From assembly GCF_016428645.1 (NCBI RefSeq), contig NZ_JAELXW010000020.1, positions 1 to 64,000 on the forward strand: DNA of 64,000 bases, given 5' to 3'. Position numbers and translations under genes: made by a program. Below the pieces are notes generated by a model. It was not told the origin of the DNA. It made no database searches and worked only from the letters and a program-made list of their open reading frames with translations. Every line of letters begins with the position of its first letter. Position 1 is the first letter of the stretch. The stretch comes from Glycomyces salinus. Lineage in GTDB: Bacteria > Actinomycetota > Actinomycetes > Mycobacteriales > Micromonosporaceae. Shown piece after piece: positions 25,917 to 34,315 of this stretch.

Positions 25917-26612
25917 ATGGCAAAGCAGCAGGAGAAAGAGACATTCGGGTCACGGCTGAAGACCATCGGCATGGCCATCAAGTTCACGGCCAAGCGGGAC
26001 AAATGGTTCCTGCCGTTGGAGGCCGCGGCGATTCTGCTGCCGTTCATCGCCGTCACCGCTCTGGTGATCTTCGCCGGGTTCTCGCTGCTGTGGTTCGTCA
26101 GCTCGCTGTTCGTCGCGCTCCTGGCCGGGATGATCGTGCTGAACATGCGCACCAGCAAGGTGGTGAACCGGGAGGCCGTCGGCCGCCCGGGCGCCGCTTA
26201 CGCGCTCATCGACGGGATGCGCGGCTGGACCGTCACGGCGGGGGTGGCCGCGGTCTCGGAGACCCAGATGGTGCACCGCGCGGTCGGCAAGCCGGGCGTG
26301 GTGCTGCTGGGCGAGGGCGGCGGCAAGGTGAAGAAGCTCCTCGGGCAGGAGAAGAAGCGGATCTCGCGGGTGGTCGGCTCGACGCCGATCTACACGTTCA
26401 TGGTCGGCGAGACCCCGAACGACGACTTCTCGGTGACCGAGGTCCGCAAGCGCCTGACGAAGCTGCCGCGGAACATCAACTCCAAGGACGCCAACCACGT
26501 CGCCAAGCGCCTCGACGCGCTCGGCCTGGGCATGGCGATCCCGAAGGGCCCCATGCCCACCAGCGCCAACCAGGGCCGTGCCGCCCGGCGGGCTATGCTG
26601 CGCGGCCGCTGA
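25917..26612 (+). CDS. DUF4191 membrane protein (231 aa)
   Basis: A conserved actinobacterial membrane protein regularly found after lipA. Two adjacent helices lie at about residues 40-80 (AAAILLPFIAVTALVIFAG, SLLWFVSSLFVALLAGMIV). A basic soluble domain follows with KVKKLLGQEKKRISRVVG and LPRNINSKDANHVAKRL, typical of DUF4191. The function is unknown. The start is the ATG at 25917: TAGAAT ends eight bases upstream and there is no ribosome site, so a leaderless transcript is plausible. A hairpin follows the stop. Confidence 0.85.
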   Translation: MAKQQEKETFGSRLKTIGMAIKFTAKRDKWFLPLEAAAILLPFIAVTALVIFAGFSLLWFVSSLFVALLAGMIVLNMRTSKVVNREAVGRPGAAYALIDGMRGWTVTAGVAAVSETQMVHRAVGKPGVVLLGEGGGKVKKLLGQEKKRISRVVGSTPIYTFMVGETPNDDFSVTEVRKRLTKLPRNINSKDANHVAKRLDALGLGMAIPKGPMPTSANQGRAARRAMLRGR

Positions 26613-26638
26613 GCCGCGGAGATCGAAGAGACGAAAAC

Positions 26639-26668
26639 AGCGGGTCGAGCTTCACGGCTCGGCCCGCT
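26639..26668. terminator. hairpin between convergent genes
   Basis: AGCGGGTCGAGC pairs with GCTCGGCCCGCT (one G-T pair) around a six-base loop. It lies between the ends of the DUF4191 gene and the convergent DUF3040 gene and is followed by TCTCC, not a T-run. Confidence 0.7.
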
Positions 26669-26698
26669 TCTCCATTCGGTCCAAGATTCAAGAGCGGT

Positions 26699-27115
26699 TC
26701 AGAACAGGTCCCCGCCGTCGCGGCGTCGGCGCCAGCGCTCCTCCATGCGGGAGGTGAAGCCGCCCGGCTTCGGGGCGCCCTTCGCGCGGCCGCCTCCACC
26801 GGTGGTGCGGCTGGCCTTGCCGTCGACGGCCGTCAGCTTGCCGGTCGTGCCGCGGCGCTGGGCCATGAGCCCGATGATGAGACCGCCGAACATGAGCACC
26901 GCGCCGATCGGAGCGCCCCAATTCGCGGCACCGGCGATGACGGTGCCGACGACGACGCCAATTCCGATGACGGTGACGATGCCGGCCAGGATGAGCCTGC
27001 GACGGGTGACGTGCGCCGGGTCGTGGTTGCGCACAGCAGAGGCGAACTGCGGGTCTTCGGACAAGGACTGCTCGATTTCTTCGAACAGGCGTTGTTCGTG
27101 GTCGGAGAGCGGCAC
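26699..27115 (-). CDS. DUF3040 small membrane protein (138 aa)
   Basis: The DUF3040 signature is at the N-terminus: PLSDHEQRLFEEIEQSLSEDPQFASAV. Two membrane helices follow (LILAGIVTVIGIGVVVGTVI, APIGAVLMFGGLIIGLMAQ) and then a basic Gly/Arg-rich tail. This actinobacterial family is small, conserved and of unknown role; it is often near mraZ/dinB, and dinB is the next gene upstream here. The GTG start at 27115 has AGGAGGAG six bases before it, a very strong site. The tail runs to a hairpin shared with DUF4191. Confidence 0.88.
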   Translation of the reverse strand: MPLSDHEQRLFEEIEQSLSEDPQFASAVRNHDPAHVTRRRLILAGIVTVIGIGVVVGTVIAGAANWGAPIGAVLMFGGLIIGLMAQRRGTTGKLTAVDGKASRTTGGGGRAKGAPKPGGFTSRMEERWRRRRDGGDLF

Positions 27116-27141
27116 GACACTCCTCCTGCGCTAGTCTCGGC

Positions 27142-27164
27142 AGGTCCGCCGCTCCGGCGGGCCT
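27142..27164. other. hairpin between dinB and DUF3040
   Basis: AGGTCCGCCG pairs with CGGCGGGCCT (one G-T pair) across a three-base loop. It lies upstream of DUF3040 and 144 bases after the dinB stop on the minus strand, so it may terminate dinB. I see nothing else in 27165-27308. Confidence 0.5.
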
Positions 27165-27308
27165 AGGTGCTTGTGCTTCAAGTCTACGAGGCTTTCGCCC
27201 GAGGCGGAAGGCAGTTCGTCCTCGAATCTACGTGTTCCCGCCAGCCTGGAGCGGATACCCACGGGAACCCGGTTCCAAGCATGCCACGGGCCACTCTCCT
27301 TTATCTAC

Positions 27309-28517
27309 TCACGAGTCGGTTTTCCGGAGCCGCCCGGCCGACCGGATCGTGCCCTTGCCGAACTTGGCGGCCGCGTCGTCGATGGCGGTCTCGATGTCGC
27401 GCCAGCCGTGGTCGGGCTCGCCGAGTGCGACCTGCCTCCCGACGCTCGCGGATTCGACCAGATGATCGAGCTTGACACCTATGAGCCGAACCGGCGCGGT
27501 GGCCGCGGCGTCGGCCATCTCGCGGGCGGCGGCGTGGATCTCGTGGCCGACGTCGGTCGGGGCGGCGAGCATCCGGGAGCGGGTGATGGTCTTGAAGTCC
27601 CCGAATCGGATCTTCACTGTCACGCCGCGTCCGGCCCATCCGGCCGAGCGGGCGCGGGCGGCGACCTTGCGGGACAGCTCCAGCAGGACCGGGCCCCAGA
27701 CCGAGGCGTCGGGCGCGTCGTGGCCGAAGGTGGTCTCGTTGCTGATGGACTTCTCGACCCGCTCGGGCCGGACCGGGCGGGTGTCGATGTTCCGAGCGAG
27801 TGCGTACAGGTGTTCTGCATTGGCGGATCCGACCGAAGCGGTGAGGCGGTCGACCGAGAGCCCGGCGATGTCGCCGACGGTCCGCATGCCGAGCCGGTTC
27901 AGTTTCTGGGCGGTCTTCTCGCCGATGCCCCAGACCGCGCGTATGGGCAGCGGATGGAGGAACCGGAGCTCGGTCTCGGCCGGGACGACGCCGAGGCCGT
28001 CAGGTTTGGCATGCTCTGAGGCCAACTTCGCCAGGAACTTCGTGGAGGCGATGCCGACGGTGCAGGTGATGCCGTGCTCCTCGCGCACCCGGCGGCGGAT
28101 CTCGCGGGCGATGTGAGCGGGGCTGCCGACGAAGCGGCGGGCCCCGGAGACGTCGAGGAACGCCTCGTCGACCGAGATGGGCTGGACGTGCGGGGTGTAC
28201 TCGCGGAACATCGCCATGACCTGCTGCGATATCTCCCGGTAGGGGCCGCTGGGGGTGATGAACACCCCGTGCGGGCAGCGGCGGCGGGCGATCGCGGTCG
28301 GCAGCGCGGAGTGGACGCCGTACTCGCGGGCCTCGTAGGAGGCGGCCGAGACGACCCCGCGCGGCCCGAGACCGCCCACGATGACCGGTTTGCCGCGCAG
28401 GCTGGGGTCGCGAGCGATCTCGACGGACGCGAAGAACGCGTCCATGTCGACATGCATGATTCCAAGCCCGTCATCGGACAGATCGGGCCCGATGAACTCC
28501 GACTCAACCCCGGCCAC
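27309..28517 (-). CDS. dinB: DNA polymerase IV, Y family (402 aa)
   Basis: A low-fidelity translesion polymerase. The catalytic acidic residues are in IMHVDMDAFFASVE and ISVDEAFLDVSG, with the YEAREYGV region between. The helix-hairpin-helix thumb part is RAVWGIGEKTAQKLNRLGM, and the little-finger domain occupies the last 150 residues. The C-terminus shows no clear beta-clamp motif of the QLxLF type, which is worth noting since canonical DinB1 proteins carry one. It is followed by DUF3040 on the same strand. Confidence 0.95.
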   Translation of the reverse strand: MAGVESEFIGPDLSDDGLGIMHVDMDAFFASVEIARDPSLRGKPVIVGGLGPRGVVSAASYEAREYGVHSALPTAIARRRCPHGVFITPSGPYREISQQVMAMFREYTPHVQPISVDEAFLDVSGARRFVGSPAHIAREIRRRVREEHGITCTVGIASTKFLAKLASEHAKPDGLGVVPAETELRFLHPLPIRAVWGIGEKTAQKLNRLGMRTVGDIAGLSVDRLTASVGSANAEHLYALARNIDTRPVRPERVEKSISNETTFGHDAPDASVWGPVLLELSRKVAARARSAGWAGRGVTVKIRFGDFKTITRSRMLAAPTDVGHEIHAAAREMADAAATAPVRLIGVKLDHLVESASVGRQVALGEPDHGWRDIETAIDDAAAKFGKGTIRSAGRLRKTDS

Positions 28518-28552
28518 ACCCGTAGGCTAACCGGCTCCCCCGACAATCCGGT

Positions 28553-29716
28553 CTAGGTCCGGTACGTCCACAGCGGGACGGCCATCTCGGCGCCGGTCAG
28601 GCCGCCGTGCTGGCCGATCAGGCGCGCCACGTGCGGCGGCTCCCCCTCGACCCCGACCACGGCGAAGGTGTCTTTGCAGGCCACGACCAGGTCGCCGATC
28701 CGCCTCCGGTTCTCGTCGGTGACCGTGGGGCCGTACCAGCCTCGGCCCACCGCCTCGTCCCGGGTCAGGATCTCGGCCCGGCCGCCCACGGCCTCGCCCC
28801 AGGTCGCGGCGACGTCCTCGATCGCCCCGGGCACGGCGTGCAGGTACCGCATCCGTCCGTCCCCGGCGATCGCCTCGACCCCGTGCAGCAGCTCCGGGTG
28901 CTCGTCCACGCGGAGCCGCTCGGTGAGGTTGACCATCCCGTGGTCGGCGGTCACCAGCAGCGCCGCGTCGCGCGGCAGGTACGTCAGCAGGTCGTCGACG
29001 GTCTTGGCCACGGTCGCGACCGCGTCCAGCCACTGCGCCGAGCCGATCCCGTAGAAGTGCCCGGCCGTGTCGACGTTCGGCAGGTAGGCGTAGACCAGGC
29101 TCCGCTCCCCGCGCGCGAGCGCGTTGATCGTCCCTTCGGCGACCTCCTCGGGCGTGGCCGCCGGGAGCCAGTCGGCGCCGCGGTAGATGGCCCTGGTCAG
29201 GCCCGTGTCGCGGAAGGCGCCGTCCGAGACGACCGTGCACACGACACCGTCGGCGGCGGCCCGCTCGAACGCGGTCGGCTCCCGCTGCCACAGCTCGGGG
29301 TCGGGCGCGCCGTCCCACCGGATGTGCGTGACCAGCTCGCCGGACTCGGGCACCCGCAATGTGAAACCGATGATTCCATGATTCCCCGGCGGCGTACCGC
29401 ACGCCAAGGACGCCAGGCTGATCGGTGTCGACGACGGCACGGTCGCGGTGATCGCGGTGAGCCGCCCGAGCTCCCCGTTGTGGATGGCCTCCACGGTCGC
29501 GCTCGCCTGCGCGGCCTGCCGGAGCAGGTGGTATCCGAAGCCGTCCAGCAGCAGCACCGCGATCCGCCGTGCACCGGCCAGTTCCCCGGCCCGCAACGGC
29601 ATCGCGTCGTCTGAGACCGAAACCCCAAGCGCCGCTAGGGCGGTAGGCATGACATCGGCGAGGGTTCCGGCGCCGTAAGCGGGTCGGACCGGTTCCAGAT
29701 GCGCCTGAGAAGACAT
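28553..29716 (-). CDS. alkaline-phosphatase-superfamily phosphodiesterase (387 aa)
   Basis: A nucleotide pyrophosphatase/phosphodiesterase-like enzyme with two metal sites. Visible elements are LLLDGFG (metal Asp), TVPSSTPISL (the Ser/Thr nucleophile region), YLPNVDTAGH, VTADHGM and GQHGG (metal Asp and His). There is no signal peptide, so a cytosolic location is likely. Proteins of this kind are common beside dinB in actinomycetes; the natural substrate is not known. The stop lies 36 bases from the dinB start, so the two genes are probably co-transcribed. Confidence 0.88.
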   Translation of the reverse strand: MSSQAHLEPVRPAYGAGTLADVMPTALAALGVSVSDDAMPLRAGELAGARRIAVLLLDGFGYHLLRQAAQASATVEAIHNGELGRLTAITATVPSSTPISLASLACGTPPGNHGIIGFTLRVPESGELVTHIRWDGAPDPELWQREPTAFERAAADGVVCTVVSDGAFRDTGLTRAIYRGADWLPAATPEEVAEGTINALARGERSLVYAYLPNVDTAGHFYGIGSAQWLDAVATVAKTVDDLLTYLPRDAALLVTADHGMVNLTERLRVDEHPELLHGVEAIAGDGRMRYLHAVPGAIEDVAATWGEAVGGRAEILTRDEAVGRGWYGPTVTDENRRRIGDLVVACKDTFAVVGVEGEPPHVARLIGQHGGLTGAEMAVPLWTYRT

Positions 29717-29763
29717 GCCACGAGGCTAGCGGCTCGCCACGACCGACGCCAGGTGCCGGAGTG

Positions 29764-30426
29764 TCACGGCTCGGGGATCTCCAGGCCGCTGCGGTAGGCG
29801 ATGGCGACCAGGCCCGCACGGTCCCGGGATTCGAGCTTCGACAGCAGGCGGCCCACGTGGGTGCGGACCGTGGCGGGGCTGATGTAGAGGTGGCGGCCGA
29901 TCTCGTCGTTGGTCAGGCCGGTGGCGACCCAGCGGAGGATCTCCAGTTCGCGCTCGGTCAGCTCGCCCAGTCGCGGGTGCGGGCGGGCGGTGCCGGTCTT
30001 GCCTTCGGCGTAGGCGTCGATGACCTTGCGGGTCACGTCCGGGGACAGCAGGGAGTCGCCGGCGGCGGCGAGGCGGACGGCCTTGAGGATCTCGGCCGGG
30101 TCGGTGTCCTTCATGACGAACCCGGCCGCGCCGTTCGAGAGCGCGTCGAAGATGTAGGAGTCGATCTCGAAGGTCGTCATCATGACCACCCGGGTCGCGT
30201 CGAGGTTCGAGTCGCGGCTGATGCGGCGCAGCACCTCCAGGCCGTCGATGCCGGGCATCCTGATGTCGAGCAGGGCCACGTCCGGGCCGATCTCGCGGAT
30301 CAGCCGCCACGCCTGCTCGCCGTCGGTGGCCTCGGCGGCCAGTCGCAGGTCCGGCTCGTCGGCGATCAGGGTCCGAAGCGCCATCCGGATCAGGCTCTGG
30401 TCGTCGGCTACGACGAGTTCGATCAT
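29764..30426 (-). CDS. NarL/LuxR-type response regulator (220 aa)
   Basis: The partner of the histidine kinase just upstream. The receiver domain has the phosphorylated Asp in ALLDIRMPG (near residue 54), with acidic DD early (VVADDQ) and the Lys in FVMKDTD. The C-terminal LuxR helix-turn-helix is LTERELEILRWVATGLTNDEIGRHLYISPATVRTHVGRLL (split around the turn). The start ATG at 30426 is 20 bases after the kinase stop, with GGAGAG upstream. Signals and targets are unknown; pairs of this type often control a nearby transporter, and none is adjacent. Confidence 0.93.
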   Translation of the reverse strand: MIELVVADDQSLIRMALRTLIADEPDLRLAAEATDGEQAWRLIREIGPDVALLDIRMPGIDGLEVLRRISRDSNLDATRVVMMTTFEIDSYIFDALSNGAAGFVMKDTDPAEILKAVRLAAAGDSLLSPDVTRKVIDAYAEGKTGTARPHPRLGELTERELEILRWVATGLTNDEIGRHLYISPATVRTHVGRLLSKLESRDRAGLVAIAYRSGLEIPEP

Positions 30427-30446
30427 GCGCTCTCCTCCAGGTGCCG

Positions 30447-31586
30447 TCAGCTGCCGGTGTACGGGATCTCGGCGTGGACGGCGAAGCCGCCGCCGGGGGC
30501 CGGTCCGGCGCCGAACGTCCCGCCTTGGGCCTCGACTCGTTCGATCATGCCCGCCAGGCCCTGGCCGGGCCGGTCCGGGTCGACCTCTCCCCCGCGGCCG
30601 TCGTCGGTCACCTCGATCGTCAGCGACGCCTCGCCGCACTCGAGGCGCGCGGTCGCCCGGCTCGCGGCGGCGTGCCGGATCACGTTCGTCAGCGACTCCT
30701 GCACCACCCGGTAGGCCGCCGCGGCCACCCGCCCCGGGACCTGGGCGGCGTCGCCGGTCTGCCGGTAGTCGACGGTCAGGCCGCCCTTGCCGATGTCGGC
30801 GACCAGCGCCGGGATGTCGTCGAGCGTGCGGGTCGGCCTCAGCTCGGGGGCCTGCCCGTCGCGCAGCGGGGCCAGCGTGGAGCGCAGGTCGTCCAGCGCG
30901 CGCGTCGAGGTGTCGCGGATCGCCCGCAGGTTCTCGACCACGCCGGGGTCCGCCTCGGGGCGCTTCTCGAGCATGTGGAGGGCCACTCCGGCGTTCATGC
31001 TCACCACCGCGAGGCTGTGGCCGACCACGTCGTGGATCTCGCGGGCCATCGCCACACGCTCGTCGGCGCGGTGGCGTTCGCGGTTCGCGGCGGCGGCCTG
31101 GGCGCGCGCGTTCCGGGCCTCGCGGGCGATCACGCCGCCGACGGTGGGGATGGACAGGTAGATGGCGGTGAGGGCGATGTTCACCAGCAGGCGGTCCCGG
31201 TCGTGGAGTATGAGCTCGTAGAAGACCGGGAACGCCACCAGCAGCGCGCCGACGAAGATCAGGCTGTGCTTGAGGGGGCGGGCCATGACGTAGGAGAACA
31301 CCGCCACCGCGGGCAGGAGATAGACCGGCCCCTCCTGGTAGCCCAGGGCCAGGTAGTACCACAGGACGAGCATGGAGCCGATCAGGGACGCCTCGGGCCA
31401 CAGGCGCCGGACCGACAGCGTCGCCGCGCACAGCCAGATCAGGGCGAACGCGCCCGCTCCGGGGTGCTGCCCGCCGCCGGCTCCGATCGTCCCGGCCGAC
31501 ACCAGGGCGGCCAGCACCACGGCGATCGCCGCGTCGGCCGCGGTCCGCCACAGCCTGGCGCGGGAATCGTTTCGGTGCGTGGTCAC
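30447..31586 (-). CDS. NarL-partner sensor histidine kinase (379 aa)
   Basis: A membrane sensor kinase of the HisKA_3 type. Five to six membrane helices fill residues 15-150, with no extracellular domain. The phosphorylated His is in AREIHDVVGHSLAVV near 185. The ATP-binding parts follow: VQESLTNVIRHAAASRA, VTDDGRGG and GQGLAGMIERVEAQGG. It is co-transcribed with the response regulator 20 bases downstream. Confidence 0.93.
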   Translation of the reverse strand: MTTHRNDSRARLWRTAADAAIAVVLAALVSAGTIGAGGGQHPGAGAFALIWLCAATLSVRRLWPEASLIGSMLVLWYYLALGYQEGPVYLLPAVAVFSYVMARPLKHSLIFVGALLVAFPVFYELILHDRDRLLVNIALTAIYLSIPTVGGVIAREARNARAQAAAANRERHRADERVAMAREIHDVVGHSLAVVSMNAGVALHMLEKRPEADPGVVENLRAIRDTSTRALDDLRSTLAPLRDGQAPELRPTRTLDDIPALVADIGKGGLTVDYRQTGDAAQVPGRVAAAAYRVVQESLTNVIRHAAASRATARLECGEASLTIEVTDDGRGGEVDPDRPGQGLAGMIERVEAQGGTFGAGPAPGGGFAVHAEIPYTGS

Positions 31587-31643
31587 CGGTTCAGCCTACG
31601 GTCGCGGCGGGCGCCCGGCCTCGGTGCGAGACCGTACTCTCCG

Positions 31644-32429
31644 CTACGCCTGAGCGCGTACGGGCTTGCGGGCCAGCAGGTGGATCTGGGTGGCGATGTC
31701 CCTGAACGGGATCCTCGCGGCCGTGGCCAGTTCGAACTCACGCAGCTCCTCCTCCGCTCCGGCCTCGGCCTCGGCCGCCGAGGCGGGGATGAGGTCGCCG
31801 ACCACGCCGACCCCGTGGACCTGCTCGGTCACCAGGCCGGAGCGGCCGATCAGGGCGGTCAGGGTGGCCGTCTCGAAGCGGCGCTTGAGGGTGTCCGTGC
31901 CGTCGACGATGCCGTCGACGTCGGCCAGCAGGTCGAGCGCGGTCGTGAACTGCCCGGTGAGGGCCTTGCCGAGGACGGCGGCGATGCGGTTGGCCACGAG
32001 GATGCTGACCGCTCCGCCTTGGGCGCAGGCGCCCGCCAGTGCCTCGATGGCCAGCTCGGGGTCGTCGATCATCTCCAGCACCGAGTGGCACAGCACCAGG
32101 TCCGCCGATTCGGGCTCGATCACCTCGGGGATCTCGTCGGCGTCGGCCTGGACGGCGGTCACCCGGTCGGTAACGCCCGCGTCGGCCGCCCGCTGGCGCA
32201 GCGAGGCGAGCGCATTGGCGCTGGGTTCGACGACGGTGACGTCGTGTCCGAGCTCGGCCAAGGGCACCGCGAAGCCGCCGGAGCCGCCGCCGACGTCGAT
32301 GATCCGCAGCCGCGCGCCGGTCCCGGCCGCGAACCGCTCGATCTCGGACGACAGCACCGACCACACCACGGCTACGCGCGGGTGGTGGGTCTTCTCGGCG
32401 CTCTCCTTGGGTATGTCGACCATGGCCAA
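31644..32429 (-). CDS. SAM-dependent methyltransferase (261 aa)
   Basis: A class I methyltransferase. The SAM-binding loop is IIDVGGGSGGFAVPLAELG (motif I). An acidic residue follows in TVVEPSANAL, motif II is ADEIPEVIEPESADLVLCHSVLEM, and the rest is less conserved. It resembles the SmtA/CmoM group by length and motifs, but the substrate cannot be read from sequence. It lies between the two-component genes and the WecG-type gene on the same strand, 46 bases from the latter. Confidence 0.85.
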   Translation of the reverse strand: MAMVDIPKESAEKTHHPRVAVVWSVLSSEIERFAAGTGARLRIIDVGGGSGGFAVPLAELGHDVTVVEPSANALASLRQRAADAGVTDRVTAVQADADEIPEVIEPESADLVLCHSVLEMIDDPELAIEALAGACAQGGAVSILVANRIAAVLGKALTGQFTTALDLLADVDGIVDGTDTLKRRFETATLTALIGRSGLVTEQVHGVGVVGDLIPASAAEAEAGAEEELREFELATAARIPFRDIATQIHLLARKPVRAQA

Positions 32430-32475
32430 AGCCTATCGTCGAGGGGGTGCCCGGTCTGATCCACCGGGCACCCCC

Positions 32476-33240
32476 TTAGTCGCGAAGGTGAGGGGGATTG
32501 CGGCGGATCGCCCGCAGATAGGCGGGGTTGTTGCGGAAGTAGCGTCGCCACAGCCGCTTCGGTTCCTTGGTGAGCCGGTAGAACCACTCGAGGCCGTTGC
32601 GCTGCATCCACGGCGGCGCCTGCGGGACGAGCCCGGCGTGGAAGTCGAAGGCGGCGCCGACGCCGAACATGGCGGGGGCGGCCAGCCGGTCGCGGTGCGC
32701 GGCCATCCAGCGCTCCTGCTTGGGCGTGGACAGCCCCACCCACACCAGTTGGGCGCCGGAGTCGTTGATGCGCTGGACGATCTCGTCGTCCTCGGCCTCG
32801 GTCAGGGGACGGAACGGCGGCGAGTAGGAACCGGCGATCTTGACCCCGGGGATGCGCTCGGAGAGCTTCTTGGACAGCAGCTCGGGCACGCCCTCCTTGC
32901 CGCCGTACAGGAACGACGACCAGCCGCGCTCGGCGGCGCGCTGGAGCACGTTGAGCATCAGATCGGGCCCGTAGACGCGGTCCATCCACTCCGCGCCGGC
33001 CTTGCGGCCGGCCCAGACCATCGGCATCCCGTCGGGGGTGGTGAGCCCGGAGCGGTTGTGGATCTCCTTGAGCTCGGGGTCGCGCTGGGACTCCATGACG
33101 CCGTGGACGCCGGTGACGCACACGTAGTGGCGCTCCCGGGAGTCGATCCAGCGCGTGACCTCGGCCAGGGCCATGGCCTGGTTGACGGTGGACACGCCGA
33201 CGCCGAGGACGTCGACGCGGCGGAGCTTGGGATCGGCCAT
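32476..33240 (-). CDS. WecG/TagA/CpsF-family glycosyltransferase (254 aa)
   Basis: A GT26-type enzyme that transfers a sugar from a nucleotide sugar to a lipid-linked acceptor for teichoic-acid-like or exopolysaccharide synthesis. Family signs are TTPDGMPMVWAGR with the catalytic-region Asp, YGPDLML, the FLYGGKEGV segment and WVGLSTPKQERWM. The last part, RLTKEPKRLWRRY, is the membrane-association tail. Its ATG shares a base with the stop of the epimerase gene (TGATG), so the two are translationally coupled. The probable donor is made by that neighbour. Confidence 0.88.
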   Translation of the reverse strand: MADPKLRRVDVLGVGVSTVNQAMALAEVTRWIDSRERHYVCVTGVHGVMESQRDPELKEIHNRSGLTTPDGMPMVWAGRKAGAEWMDRVYGPDLMLNVLQRAAERGWSSFLYGGKEGVPELLSKKLSERIPGVKIAGSYSPPFRPLTEAEDDEIVQRINDSGAQLVWVGLSTPKQERWMAAHRDRLAAPAMFGVGAAFDFHAGLVPQAPPWMQRNGLEWFYRLTKEPKRLWRRYFRNNPAYLRAIRRNPPHLRD

Positions 33241-34223
33241 CAGCGGTTGAGTTTGGCCTTGACCTGGTCGTAGACCCACTCGTAGGTCTTCGCCATGCCC
33301 TCGCGCAGGCTGATCGAGGGCTCCCAGCCGTAGTACTTCTGAATGAGCGTGTTGTCGGAGTTGCGGCCCCGCACGCCCAGCGGCCCGTCGATGTGCTTGA
33401 GGGTGATGTCGATCCCGGCGATGTCGGCGACCAGGTAGTAGAGGTTGTTGATGGTCGTCAGCTCGGAGGAGCCGAGGTTGAGCGGCTCGGTGACGTCGCC
33501 GCGGGTGAGCATCTTGGAGCCGTGGACGCAGTCGTCGATGTAGGTGAACGAGCGGGTCTGCTCGCCGTCGCCCCAGATCTCGACCTCGGTCTCGCCGGTG
33601 AGGGCGGCGACGGCGATCTTGCGGCAGGTGGCGGCGGGGGCCTTCTCGCGGCCGCCGTCCCATGTGCCCTCGGGGCCGTAGATGTTGTGGTAGCGGGCTA
33701 TGCGGGTCTGGAGCCCGAAGTCCTCGCGGAAGTGGCGGCACATGCGCTCGGAGAACAGCTTCTCCCAGCCGTAGCCGTCCTCGGCGTCGGCCGGGTAGGC
33801 GTCCTCTTCCTTCAGCGGGGCGATGTCGGCCTCGGTCTGCTTGTAGCCGGCGTAGACGCAGGCCGAGGAGGAGTAGAAGAAGCGGCCGACCTCGGCGTCC
33901 TTGGAGGCCATGAGCATGTGGGTCGAGGGCAGGACCGAGAGCATGCACAGGGCCTTGTTGTTCTCGATGAAGCCCATGCCGCCCATGTTGCAGGCGAGGT
34001 TGTAGACCTCGGCGGCGCCGTCGCCGACCGCCTCGCGGCAGTTGCCGAGGTCGGCCAGGTCGCGCTCGAGGTTCTCGACCTCGCCGTGGACCTGGTACCA
34101 CTGGTCGAGGGGTTTGATGTCGACGGCGCGCACGGTCTTGCCCTCGTCGAGGAGGTTCTTGACCAGGTGCCCGCCGATGAATCCGCCGGCTCCGGCCACT
34201 ACCGCGTCCACGCTTGCCGCCAT
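33240..34223 (-). CDS. GDP-mannose 3',5'-epimerase-like NAD-dependent epimerase (327 aa)
   Basis: An extended SDR sugar-nucleotide epimerase. The NAD loop is AGAGGFIGGHL near residue 10. The segment MGGMGFIENNK and the active-site stretch SSSACVYAGYK (with Ser and Cys), then GYGWEKLFSERMC supplying the YxxxK pair, are hallmarks of GDP-mannose 3,5-epimerases. GME enzymes give GDP-L-galactose or L-gulose. It is coupled to the WecG-type transferase, so a surface polymer with such a sugar is a reasonable inference. The substrate is not proven; GDP-sugar dehydratases share some motifs. Confidence 0.8.
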   Translation of the reverse strand: MAASVDAVVAGAGGFIGGHLVKNLLDEGKTVRAVDIKPLDQWYQVHGEVENLERDLADLGNCREAVGDGAAEVYNLACNMGGMGFIENNKALCMLSVLPSTHMLMASKDAEVGRFFYSSSACVYAGYKQTEADIAPLKEEDAYPADAEDGYGWEKLFSERMCRHFREDFGLQTRIARYHNIYGPEGTWDGGREKAPAATCRKIAVAALTGETEVEIWGDGEQTRSFTYIDDCVHGSKMLTRGDVTEPLNLGSSELTTINNLYYLVADIAGIDITLKHIDGPLGVRGRNSDNTLIQKYYGWEPSISLREGMAKTYEWVYDQVKAKLNR

Positions 34224-34315
34224 CGTCGCTCCTCATGCTCTCGGCTACGGGGAAAGGGAGTCTTCAGCCTACCCGCCGCCCGGGCGCGTCCGCCCAGCGG
34301 GAATCGCGCTCTATG

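Noticed and set aside
27165-27308. Possible tRNA or small RNA between dinB and DUF3040
   Set aside because: I could not fold a cloverleaf or find a conserved end; only a hairpin nearby is clear.
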